In this document: positions 38,125 through 45,945 of the stretch, one piece after another
Position numbering within the stretch: the stretch's first letter is position 1
How the letters are laid out: the number at the start of each line of letters is the position of its first letter
NCBI RefSeq assembly: GCF_018449575.1
Contig: NZ_JAAVUT010000009.1
Location: 124,001 to 188,000 of the forward strand
Length of the DNA stretch: 64,000 nucleotides
From: Sodalis sp. dw_96
GTDB taxonomy: Bacteria > Pseudomonadota > Gammaproteobacteria > Enterobacterales > Enterobacteriaceae
Reading direction: 5' to 3'
Made by a program: the position numbers and the translations under genes
Notes under the pieces: generated by a model
Seen by the model: only the letters and a program-made list of their open reading frames with translations
Database searches by the model: none
Told to the model about the DNA's origin: nothing

Positions 38125-39858
38125 ATGCCGCAAAGTTCGCCTTATTCATCGCATATCTTTATCGAACGGCTTAAAACCCTGGCCGGCGGCCATAACGTGC
38201 TGACCGGAGAGCGCCAGACCCAGCGCTACCGCACCGGTTTCCGCTCCGGCAGCGGTCCGGCGCTGGCGGTAGTGCTGCCCGATTCACTGCTCACGCTTTG
38301 GCGGGTGCTGGAAGCCTGCGTCGCCGCCGATAAGGTGATTATCATGCAATCGGCGAATACCGGCCTGACGGAAGGGTCTACCCCCAACGGTGCGGATTAC
38401 GACCGCGAGGTGGTGGTGATAAGCACCCGGCGGCTGGGTAGCGTTCAAATCATCGACGAAGGTCGGCAGGTCATCGCCCTGGCCGGCAGCACGCTGTACC
38501 AACTGGAAAACCAGCTGAAACCCTACCCGAGGGAACCTCATTCCGTCATCGGCTCGTCCTGCCTCGGCGCGTCGGTTATCGGCGGCATTTGCAATAACTC
38601 CGGCGGTTCGCTGGTAAAACGCGGGCCGGCATACACCGAAATGGCGCTGTATGCGCAAATCAATAGCGACGGCGACCTGACCCTGGTTAACCACTTGGGT
38701 ATCGAACTGGGTGCCACGGCGGAACAAATCCTGACCCGGCTGGAAAACGGGCAATACGCGCCGGGGGATATTCACCGGCCCGATCGGGCCTGCTCGGACC
38801 ATGATTATGCGCAGCGGGTACGGGAAGTGGATGCCGATACCCCGTCGCAGTTCAATGCCGACCAGCGCCGTTTGTTCGAGGCGGCCGGCAGCGCGGGTAA
38901 ACTGGCGGTCTTCGCCGTACGCCTGGATACCTTCCCCGCGGAAGAGCAACAACAGGTCTTTTATATCGGCACCAACGACCCCCAGGTACTGACCGCCATG
39001 AGACGGGATATCCTCTCCGGCTTCAGCCAACTGCCGGTGGCGGGGGAATACATGCACCGGGACTGTTTTGATATCGCCGAGACCTACGGTAAAGACACGT
39101 TTGTGATGATTAACCGCCTGGGTACCGATCGTATGCCGGGGCTGTTTCAACTCAAAGGACGCGTCGACGCCACCCTTAACGCCCAGTCCTGGCTGCCCCC
39201 GCAGCTGAGCGATCGTTTCCTGCAGGCCCTGAGCCGGCTTTGGCCCAATCATCTGCCGAAGCGCATGAAAGAATACCGGGACCGTTACGAACATCATCTG
39301 TTGCTGAAAATGTCCGGCGCCGGCATAGATGAAGCCCGCGATTACCTGGCCGCTTTCTTCCCCCGGGCCGAGGGAGATTATTTCGTCTGCACGCCTGAGG
39401 AAGGTGATAAAGCCTTTTTACACCGTTTCGCCGCCGCCGGCGCCGCCGTCCGCTATCACGCCGTCCACAGCGACAAGGTGGAGGACATCCTGGCGCTGGA
39501 TATCGCCTTGCCCCGCAACGAGACTCAATGGTTCGAAACCCTGCCGCCGGATATCGACCGGCAGTTGGTGGCAAAACTTTACTACGGCCATTTCATGTGC
39601 CATGTCTTCCATCAGGATTATATTGTCGCCAAGGGCGTCGATAGCCACGCCCTGAAGCAACGCATGCTGGAGGAACTGGATAAGCGGCACGCCGAATATC
39701 CAGCCGAGCATAACGTCGGCCACCTTTACCACGCCAAACCGCCGCTGGCGGCGTTTTACCGGCAAACCGATCCCACCAACAGTTTCAATCCGGGCATTGG
39801 TAAAACCAGCAAACTGAAGCATTGGGGCGAAGGTGAAACCGGGCGTAAGCAACCCTGA
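38125..39858 (+). CDS. dld: quinone-dependent D-lactate dehydrogenase
   Basis: Peripheral membrane FAD enzyme of 577 residues oxidising D-lactate to pyruvate and feeding electrons to the quinone pool. The FAD-binding PCMH-type domain is visible in IIMQSANTGLTEGSTPNGADYDREVVVISTRRLG (about 72-105) and SVIGSSCLGASVIGGICNNSGGSLVKRGPAYTEMALYAQI (about 138-180). The C-terminal membrane-binding D-LDH domain ends PTNSFNPGIGKTSKLKHW. Close to E. coli Dld (571 residues). AAAGGGA lies upstream of the ATG. Confidence 0.96.
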   Translation: MPQSSPYSSHIFIERLKTLAGGHNVLTGERQTQRYRTGFRSGSGPALAVVLPDSLLTLWRVLEACVAADKVIIMQSANTGLTEGSTPNGADYDREVVVISTRRLGSVQIIDEGRQVIALAGSTLYQLENQLKPYPREPHSVIGSSCLGASVIGGICNNSGGSLVKRGPAYTEMALYAQINSDGDLTLVNHLGIELGATAEQILTRLENGQYAPGDIHRPDRACSDHDYAQRVREVDADTPSQFNADQRRLFEAAGSAGKLAVFAVRLDTFPAEEQQQVFYIGTNDPQVLTAMRRDILSGFSQLPVAGEYMHRDCFDIAETYGKDTFVMINRLGTDRMPGLFQLKGRVDATLNAQSWLPPQLSDRFLQALSRLWPNHLPKRMKEYRDRYEHHLLLKMSGAGIDEARDYLAAFFPRAEGDYFVCTPEEGDKAFLHRFAAAGAAVRYHAVHSDKVEDILALDIALPRNETQWFETLPPDIDRQLVAKLYYGHFMCHVFHQDYIVAKGVDSHALKQRMLEELDKRHAEYPAEHNVGHLYHAKPPLAAFYRQTDPTNSFNPGIGKTSKLKHWGEGETGRKQP

Positions 39859-40267
39859 CATGACGGCTAAGGCCATCATCCCCGTGCAGGGGAAACCGTA
39901 AGGCGCTATGGAGAATTCCGGCGTCTCATCTATTAGTCGCGGTGGGGGGCTTGGCAAGCGTCATTACCTTTGCAATACTGCTTTGCAGTGTAACAAGCCA
40001 TGATCGGTCTATACCCTAAATAATCCTAGTTGCAGGAAGGCGGCAACGCATCGAATCCCTAGGAGCTTACTACAGTAAGCGACTGGGGTGAGCGAGGAAA
40101 GCCAACGAACCTGCAACTTGAAGTATGACGGGTATATACGGGAGCTGACGCTTGGCCCAAGGGGTAAGCGCCGCGCTCCCGCAAGGAAGTATGCCGGGTC
40201 TTCTGCCGGTTATCATGGTCTTCAGGGATGATCGGTTCTTCTTTTTCTACAAGGCACCGAATCACTT
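39859..40267. other. intergenic region with ERIC element
   Basis: Between dld and the Gfo/Idh oxidoreductase gene. It holds an ERIC repeat (about 40012-40137) and, directly after it, an inverted repeat with stem GGGAGC / GCTCCC and an inner CGCTT / AAGCG pair (about 40139-40182). No gene seen. Confidence 0.7.
40012..40137. repeat. ERIC element (enterobacterial repetitive intergenic consensus)
   Basis: About 126 bases bounded by imperfect terminal inverted repeats: CTAGTTGCAGG at the left, CCTGCAACTTGAAGTATGACG at the right. The central part shows the ERIC landmarks GAATCCCTAGGAGCTTAC and GTAAGCGACTGGGGTGAGCG. ERICs are non-autonomous palindromic repeats confined to enterobacteria and relatives, supporting the taxonomic reading. 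Confidence 0.93.
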
Positions 40268-41254
40268 ATGAAATATGTCATTATTGGAACGGGCAACATC
40301 AGTAAAACCTATATCAGTGCCTTGCAATCCATGCCGGCGACTGAACTGATCGGGTTTATATCACGCAGCAAAACCTCCGGAGACAATGCTTACCACTTAC
40401 CCTGCTGGCCGACGCTGGCGGAGGTCGATCGTCCGTTTGACGCGGTCATCATCACCACCCCGAACGGCCTGCACCACCAAAGCGCCATCGACGCCGCGCG
40501 CCTGGGTAAGCATGTGCTGGTGGAAAAGCCGCTGGATATCACCCAAACGGCGATGGACAGCATGATTGACGCGGCGGCCCGGCACAATATTACCCTGGCG
40601 GTAAGCTATCAGCGCCGGACCAACCCCGATAACATGGCGGTGAAAGCCCTGGTGGACAGCGGCGCATTCGGCCGGATTTACTCCGCCGATCTCAGCTGCC
40701 GTTTCTGGCGCGACCAACAATATTATGACAGCGCCGATTACCGCGGCGGTTACGCTCTCGACGGCGGCGGCGTCTTTATGCAGCAAGCCTGCCACAATAT
40801 CGACAACTATATCTGGCTGTTCGGTATGCCCACGCGTGTACAGGGCGAGTTGGATACCTTCGCCCACAAGATGGAAGCCGAAGATCACGGCGCGGTGGTG
40901 CTGCGCTATGACAACGGCATGATCGGCACCATCGTGGCGTCCACCTGCGCGCCTCCGGGATATCCGCCGCGGCTGGAAGTCAGCTGCGAAAAAGGAACGT
41001 TTACGCTGCTTAACGATTGCATCAGCGACTGGCATATCGAGGGCATCGACAATCCCGCAAGTCCTGTCCCGCCGGCCGAGGACCCCGGCGCCAGCAGCCC
41101 GACCGTAACGGATTTTTCGCGCCATGCCGCGGTACTGGCGGATTTTGAACGGGCGGTGTCACAGGGAACGGCTCCCCTGGCTGAAGGTAAAGATGCGCGT
41201 AGAACCACCGACCTGGTGCTGCAAATATACCGTTGCCAAGAGAGGAAAAATTGA
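40268..41254 (+). CDS. Gfo/Idh/MocA-family oxidoreductase
   Basis: NAD(P)-dependent dehydrogenase-like protein of 328 residues. The Rossmann motif GTGNIS is at residues 7-12, TTPNGLHHQSAIDAARLGKHVLVEKPLDI (about 63-92) contains the family EKP motif, and DGGGVFMQQACHNIDNYIWLFG (about 165-186) contains the likely catalytic histidine. Members oxidise or epimerise sugars and inositols; the substrate is not apparent. The stop overlaps the start of the next gene by one base (TGATG), so the two are translationally coupled. Not present between dld and pbpG in E. coli. Confidence 0.88.
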   Translation: MKYVIIGTGNISKTYISALQSMPATELIGFISRSKTSGDNAYHLPCWPTLAEVDRPFDAVIITTPNGLHHQSAIDAARLGKHVLVEKPLDITQTAMDSMIDAAARHNITLAVSYQRRTNPDNMAVKALVDSGAFGRIYSADLSCRFWRDQQYYDSADYRGGYALDGGGVFMQQACHNIDNYIWLFGMPTRVQGELDTFAHKMEAEDHGAVVLRYDNGMIGTIVASTCAPPGYPPRLEVSCEKGTFTLLNDCISDWHIEGIDNPASPVPPAEDPGASSPTVTDFSRHAAVLADFERAVSQGTAPLAEGKDARRTTDLVLQIYRCQERKN

Positions 41255-41733
41255 TGCTTCAGCTCAGAGCGGCCCGTATTGATGAGTTGGAAAAACTCAC
41301 CGAGCTCTGTTTGCAATCGAAAGCATTATTGGGTTATGACGACGCATTTATGCGCAGTTGCCGGGAGATGCTCAGGTTTTGTCCCGCGGATATGGAAAAG
41401 ACGTCGATTTGCGTGGCGGAAGCCGACAGCAAGCTGCTGGGGGCGGCTCAACTCTATTTTGAGGATGAAATCGCTTTCCTCCAGCGGCTGTTCGTGTCGC
41501 CGGACAGGACCAAACGCGGTATCGGCAAAGCGTTGTTCGGCTGGTCATTGAAAGCGGCACACCGGGCCGGTGCCAAGCGTTTACTGATTGATTGCGACCC
41601 GGAGACCGCCGGGTTTTTCCAGCGCATGGGCGCCCGTGAAGAGGGTATTGTGGATTCCGGTACGGTCCCCGGCTACCGCATACCCCGTTTTAAAGTGACC
41701 CTATCCCCCTGCCGCTCACCGTCAGAGAAATAG
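41254..41733 (+). CDS. GNAT-family N-acetyltransferase
   Basis: Acetyl-CoA-dependent acetyltransferase-like protein of 159 residues. The GNAT core is in FLQRLFVSPDRTKRGIGKALFGWSLKAAHRAGAKRLLIDCDPETAGFFQRMGARE (about 77-132), with R-x-x-G-I-G as the CoA pyrophosphate loop. The ATG at 41254 follows GAGGAAAA and overlaps the preceding stop, so it forms an operon with the Gfo/Idh gene. The acceptor substrate is unknown. Confidence 0.88.
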   Translation: MLQLRAARIDELEKLTELCLQSKALLGYDDAFMRSCREMLRFCPADMEKTSICVAEADSKLLGAAQLYFEDEIAFLQRLFVSPDRTKRGIGKALFGWSLKAAHRAGAKRLLIDCDPETAGFFQRMGAREEGIVDSGTVPGYRIPRFKVTLSPCRSPSEK

Positions 41734-41789
41734 TCGTCGCGTTAGAACGGAATCCCGTCGCCATGCTGAATACGAGGGAGTCCTGAATC

Positions 41790-42476
41790 GTGTATGAACT
41801 GCATATTGCCAATAAAAATTACTCCTCATGGTCGCTGCGTCCCTGGCTTTTGATGAAGGCCCTGAATATCCCGTTCACTGAAACCACCCATCGGTTTCAA
41901 GGCAACAGCAACGCCAGTGTTTTTCAGCATTTTTCTCCCACCGGTCGGGTACCGGTGCTCTATGACGGCGCAATGGCAATTTGGGATTCCCTGGCCATCG
42001 CCGAATATCTGGCGGAAATTCATGCCGGCATCTGGCCGGAGGAGTACCAGGCACGGGCCTGGGCGCGATGCGCCGCGGCGGAAATGCATGCCGGGTTTAC
42101 TGCGCTTCGGACCATTTGCCCGATGAATTGCGGAATACGGATAAAACTGACGGCGCCGCCGCCTGAATTAGACGCCGATCTCACCCGGCTGGATACGTTA
42201 TGGCAACAGGGCTTAACACAGTTCGGCGGTCCGTTCCTGGCCGGCCCGGATTTCAGCGCCGTGGACGCCTTCTACGCCCCGGTGATTTTCCGCATTCAGA
42301 GTTACGGCCTGCCCCTCTCCGCCGCCGCCCAACGCTGGTGCCAGACCATGCTGGCTCTGCCGGCCTTGGAGGAGTGGTATCGGCTGGCGCTGGCGGAAGA
42401 ATGGCGCGATGAAAGTCATGAGGAAGAAGCCGTACGGTACGGCGAAATCGTGGAGGATTTGCGTACCCCGCAGTAA
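41790..42476 (+). CDS. glutathione S-transferase family protein
   Basis: GST-fold protein of 228 residues. The N-terminal domain has NKNYSSWSLRPWLLMKALNIPF (the SSWS region carrying the probable catalytic serine), TGRVPVLYDG with the cis-proline, and IWDSLAIAEYLAE. The C-terminal helical domain follows, with a short acidic tail. The start is a GTG at 41790, preceded by GAGGGAG at a suitable distance. 56 bases after the GNAT gene in the same direction, so it may share a transcript. Distinct from the GstB-type proteins elsewhere in the window. Confidence 0.87.
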   Translation: MYELHIANKNYSSWSLRPWLLMKALNIPFTETTHRFQGNSNASVFQHFSPTGRVPVLYDGAMAIWDSLAIAEYLAEIHAGIWPEEYQARAWARCAAAEMHAGFTALRTICPMNCGIRIKLTAPPPELDADLTRLDTLWQQGLTQFGGPFLAGPDFSAVDAFYAPVIFRIQSYGLPLSAAAQRWCQTMLALPALEEWYRLALAEEWRDESHEEEAVRYGEIVEDLRTPQ

Positions 42477-42896
42477 AGGGGCATTAGCTTCGTCACGTCA
42501 AATGCGCGTTGCATTGTTACCGATGCTGGAACGGGCATATTAAAGGGAGAGCGCGCCAATGTGGTCGAAGCGGGCGTGGTTTTTCCGCCCGCCGGAGCGC
42601 CACATGGCACGCTAGGCCCGCCAACACCGAACGTGCAACGAACGTGTTAAAGGGAGAGCGCGCCAATGTGGTCGAAGCGGGCGTGGTTTTTCCGCCCGCC
42701 GAAGCGCCACATGGCACGCTAGACCCGCCAACACCGAACGTGCGACGAGTCTGTTAAAGGGAGAGCGCGCCAATGTGGTCGAAGCGGGCGTGGCTTCTCC
42801 GCCCGCCAGAGCGCCACATGGCACGCTAGGCCCGCTATCTTCCCAACCTAAAGCGGCCGGGTTAGGAAAACCGTGCCTGGGCCGCCCCAGGATCAC
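42477..42896. other. intergenic region filled by a hairpin repeat array
   Basis: Between the convergent GST and pbpG genes. Apart from about 60 bases on each side it consists of three tandem copies of a 107-bp hairpin-forming unit (see the repeat entry). Confidence 0.8.
42540..42836. repeat. three tandem 107-bp palindromic repeats
   Basis: Units begin TTAAAGGGAGAGCGCGCCAA at 42540, 42647 and 42754 (period 107). The third lacks the trailing spacer. Each contains a long imperfect hairpin: GCCAATGTGG pairs with CCACATGGC, then GCGGGCG with CGCCCGC around a T-rich loop. The last 20-25 bases of units 1 and 2 (CCAACACCGAACGTGC...) are also repeated. Stem differences between units are mostly in unpaired or loop positions. 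It resembles REP/BIME clusters but matches none I recognise. Confidence 0.85.
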
Positions 42897-43859
42897 TTAA
42901 TCCGCCACACCGTTCTGGCCGCCGCTGTTATTCTGCGCCGTAACGCCGGACTGGCGGGCTTTCTGTTTCTTGTAATCCATGGCCGCCGCCGGCACCGACG
43001 AAGACTTGCCGGTTTCCAGCCAGCTGCGGATGCGGTTGGCGTCGGCGAAATGGGTATATTTGCCGAACGCATCCAGCACCACCAACCCCACCGGCCGGTG
43101 ATTGATCACCGTCCGCATCACCAGACAATGCCCCGCCTGATTGGTAAAGCCGGTTTTGGTTAATTGAATCGCCCAGTCGGGCCGGTAAACCAGATGATTG
43201 GTATTACGGAACGGCAGGGTATAAGGGGGATTCTGGAACTTCGCCATCGTCTCGTGCGTGGTGCTGAGCTCGCTCAACATCGGGTAATTTTGACTGGCGA
43301 TAAGTAATTTGGACAAATCACGCGCCGTCGACACGTTATTAAAAGATAAACCGGTGGGCTCCACATAATGGGTATGCAGCATGCCCAATGACTTGGCTTT
43401 CGCATTCATTGCGGCAATAAACGCCGAATAACCGCCGGGATAATGGTGCGCCAAACTGGCGGCCGCACGATTTTCGGAAGACATCAGCGCCAGCAGCAAC
43501 ATATCGTGCCGACTGATTTCGCTTCCCACCCTTACCCGTGAAAATACGCCTTTCAATTCCGGCGTCTGATGAATATCCACCGAAATAATTTCATCCATCG
43601 GCTGATGCGCATCCAGCACCACAATGGCGGTCATTAATTTGGACAAGGAAGCAATGGGCACCACTTTATCCGCATTGGCGGCATAAAGAAGACGGTTATC
43701 GGCCATATCCACAACAATGGCGCTGCCGGAGGCTATCACCAAAGGTGACGTCAGCGGCGCCTGCTCCGTGCTGACAGCAGCCTGCGCATTGCCGATCATT
43801 ACATTACCGAGCGTAAAAAGTGACACGCCGAAACAAGCGACACGAAAAAAAGATAACAT
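42897..43859 (-). CDS. pbpG: D-alanyl-D-alanine endopeptidase PbpG (PBP7)
   Basis: Periplasmic low-molecular-weight PBP of 320 residues that cleaves D-Ala-meso-DAP crosslinks in peptidoglycan. Signal peptide is about 1-28 (ending AQAA). Active-site motifs are SLSK (71-74), SEN (about 128-130) and KTG in QLTKTGFTN (about 233). [22 protein letters not shown] and [27 protein letters not shown] closely match E. coli PbpG. Position beside dld agrees with E. coli apart from inserted genes. Confidence 0.95.
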   Translation of the reverse strand: MLSFFRVACFGVSLFTLGNVMIGNAQAAVSTEQAPLTSPLVIASGSAIVVDMADNRLLYAANADKVVPIASLSKLMTAIVVLDAHQPMDEIISVDIHQTPELKGVFSRVRVGSEISRHDMLLLALMSSENRAAASLAHHYPGGYSAFIAAMNAKAKSLGMLHTHYVEPTGLSFNNVSTARDLSKLLIASQNYPMLSELSTTHETMAKFQNPPYTLPFRNTNHLVYRPDWAIQLTKTGFTNQAGHCLVMRTVINHRPVGLVVLDAFGKYTHFADANRIRSWLETGKSSSVPAAAMDYKKQKARQSGVTAQNNSGGQNGVAD

Positions 43860-44150
43860 TATTCATTACCCGAAAATGACAGCGAGACCGCCGTGAATGA
43901 CGTCATAGTATATCCGATTATCGAAAAACGAAAATCGCTTGTAACCAGTATTTTTTTGTCACCAAAAAAAAACGATTATAATTGACATGTTTTCATTTCC
44001 GTAAATGTCTTCGCCTGACATTTCTTGCAGGTTAAAGAGTTCGTGAGTCTGGAAAGCCATGAATAAGAAAATTGATCGGTGGTTTGGTATAAAAGATAAT
44101 AAAGCCCATATTCAGCGTTATTTTAAACGATATATAACTGATTATTGGAT

Positions 44151-45338
44151 TTAAGACAGCGTTCTTTTATCCACCACAACGGTGAATATCATAATGGCTA
44201 TCATATAACATCCCCAGATAGTCAGCCCCATCGTCACCACCGAGGTGCCCCCGATGCCGGTAAAAGGCACGCTCATGGCCCCAAGGGCAAACATGCCGAC
44301 ACCGATGATCGCCGAAGCGCTGCCTGCGTTTTTGCCCTGGCTTTGCATGGCCAGGGAAGATGCCAGGGTACCGATTAAACCGTTTATCATCACCGAAAAA
44401 AACAGCGCCAGCAGTATCAGGGGCAATGGCGCCCCAAACCCGCCGCAGACCAGCAGGGCCGACGACGCCAGCCCCGCGATACCGAGCCCGACTTTCAACA
44501 GGGTAAATTCACCGAATCTGATACTGCAGCGCGCGGCGATTTGCGCGGCGACTATCAGGCCCAGGCCATTAGCGGCGAAACAAAAGCTGAAGGATTGTGG
44601 ACTAAGGCCGTAAATTTGCTGCAGGACAAAAGGCGACGCGCCGATATACGCGAACATCCCCGCCATGCTGAACCCCTGGGTCAGGCATAAGCCCATAAAT
44701 TGCCGCTGGACCACCAAACGCCCCAGGCCACCGAAGACACCGGGCAGGGATGCTTGATTCCGGCTCGGCGCCGGCAGGGTTTCCCGCAGCCGCCAGGCGC
44801 TTAATACCAGCAGCAGCAATGCGATGGCCGTCAGTACCATAAAGAGCCCGCGCCAGTTCATCCATGACAATAACGCCCCGCCCATTACCGGGGCGGCGAT
44901 GGGCGCCAGGCCGTTGACCAGCATCAGCATGGCGAAAAACCGGGTCAGCTCATGGCCGTTGTACAAATCACGGGCCACCGCTCTTGATAATACCGCCCCG
45001 CCCGCTCCCGCCAGGCCCTGGATAAAACGTGCCGCCAATAATTGGCTGATATCCCGGGCCAGGGCGCAGCCGATGGACGCCAGCAATAATATGAAGAGCG
45101 ACGCTAACAGCGGGCGCATGCGCCCAAGCTTATCGCTCAGGGGGCCGAAGAACAGCTGGCCGAGACCCAAGCCGAGCAAACCGGCGGTAAGACTGAGTTG
45201 CGCCGTGGCGGTGGTGGTGGACAGACTGGCGGCCAGATTCGGCAGGGAGGGCAAATAGAAGTCGGTGCACAGCGGACCCAGTGCCGCCAGGGAGCCGAGC
45301 ACCAGGGTGAAGCTCAGTCGTTGTGATGAAGTGGTCAT
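44151..45338 (-). CDS. Bcr/CflA-family multidrug MFS transporter
   Basis: Proton-driven drug exporter of 395 residues with 12 predicted membrane spans. The DHA1 motif A is GPLSDKLGRMRPLL (about 65-78), preceded by the Bcr-type start TDFYLPSLPNLAASL (about 25-39). The ATG at 45338 (MTTSSQRLSFTLVLGSLAALGPL) has AGGGA upstream; the longer frame to 45401 adds an unsupported leader. Bcr proteins export bicyclomycin, sulfonamides or dipeptides; this one's substrate is unknown. Confidence 0.9.
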   Translation of the reverse strand: MTTSSQRLSFTLVLGSLAALGPLCTDFYLPSLPNLAASLSTTTATAQLSLTAGLLGLGLGQLFFGPLSDKLGRMRPLLASLFILLLASIGCALARDISQLLAARFIQGLAGAGGAVLSRAVARDLYNGHELTRFFAMLMLVNGLAPIAAPVMGGALLSWMNWRGLFMVLTAIALLLLVLSAWRLRETLPAPSRNQASLPGVFGGLGRLVVQRQFMGLCLTQGFSMAGMFAYIGASPFVLQQIYGLSPQSFSFCFAANGLGLIVAAQIAARCSIRFGEFTLLKVGLGIAGLASSALLVCGGFGAPLPLILLALFFSVMINGLIGTLASSLAMQSQGKNAGSASAIIGVGMFALGAMSVPFTGIGGTSVVTMGLTIWGCYMIAIMIFTVVVDKRTLS

Positions 45339-45484
45339 GAAAATATCCCTATAACCGGAAAAAATTCCTCGATAACCCGCAGCGAACGTGGGGACGAGCA
45401 AACATTGTCGGCAAAAATCAGAGATTTGTCAGTTTTTCCGTGGTTAAGACACTATTATTTGCACGTTTGATTAAAATCGGTGGT

Positions 45485-45943
45485 TCAGTAAACAAGCTGT
45501 ACCGCGAGATTCGCCGTATAAGTGCCGGGGGACGCCGCACGGTCGGTTTTCATTTTGGCATAGACGGTGTAATTACGCGTAACGGTGGCATTTGCCCCGA
45601 GACTGTAACTGTCGCTAATGATCCCGTCGCCGGTATTGCTCCACACCTGCTGATAACTTCCCGAGGTGTAAAGCTGATAACCGGTAATATGTTCGCCCGC
45701 GGACATTTGTCGCTGCGCATCCCCCGCCGGACCGACCATCAGAATCTGGTAACTGACGTTTGCCGGGGTGTTGCCGGTGCGACAGACCACGGTCAGGGTA
45801 GCGGTGCTTTGCTGTATGCGCCCGGCAATACCTTCCACCGAGCCGAAATTCAGCGGCGTGCCGGAAATTGCGCAGTCATAGGCCAACGCCGGCCCGCTGA
45901 GAAACATCAATACCATGCCGCCTGCGACGTTCAGTAATTGCAT
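45485..45943 (-). CDS. spore-coat-U-domain fimbrial subunit (probable tip adhesin, CsuE-like)
   Basis: Secreted protein of 152 residues with signal peptide (ending PALA before YDCAISG) and a spore coat U (SCPU) domain: paired cysteines in YDC and VVCR, and the C-terminal beta-strand YTANLAVQLVY for donor-strand pairing. Last gene of a four-gene chaperone-usher cluster, two bases after the usher stop. The start at 45943 follows GGAG. In the Csu system the last gene encodes the tip adhesin, but that protein is normally two-domain and longer, so this may be a minor subunit. Confidence 0.82.
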   Translation of the reverse strand: MQLLNVAGGMVLMFLSGPALAYDCAISGTPLNFGSVEGIAGRIQQSTATLTVVCRTGNTPANVSYQILMVGPAGDAQRQMSAGEHITGYQLYTSGSYQQVWSNTGDGIISDSYSLGANATVTRNYTVYAKMKTDRAASPGTYTANLAVQLVY

Positions 45944-45945
45944 AA

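Noticed and set aside
38284-39297. A 337-codon minus-strand frame opposite dld.
   Set aside because: The plus strand encodes a complete D-lactate dehydrogenase. The antisense product has no start signal or family motif.
42540-42836. CRISPR array at the 107-bp repeats.
   Set aside because: The repeat unit is too long, spacers are themselves repeated, and no cas genes are nearby.
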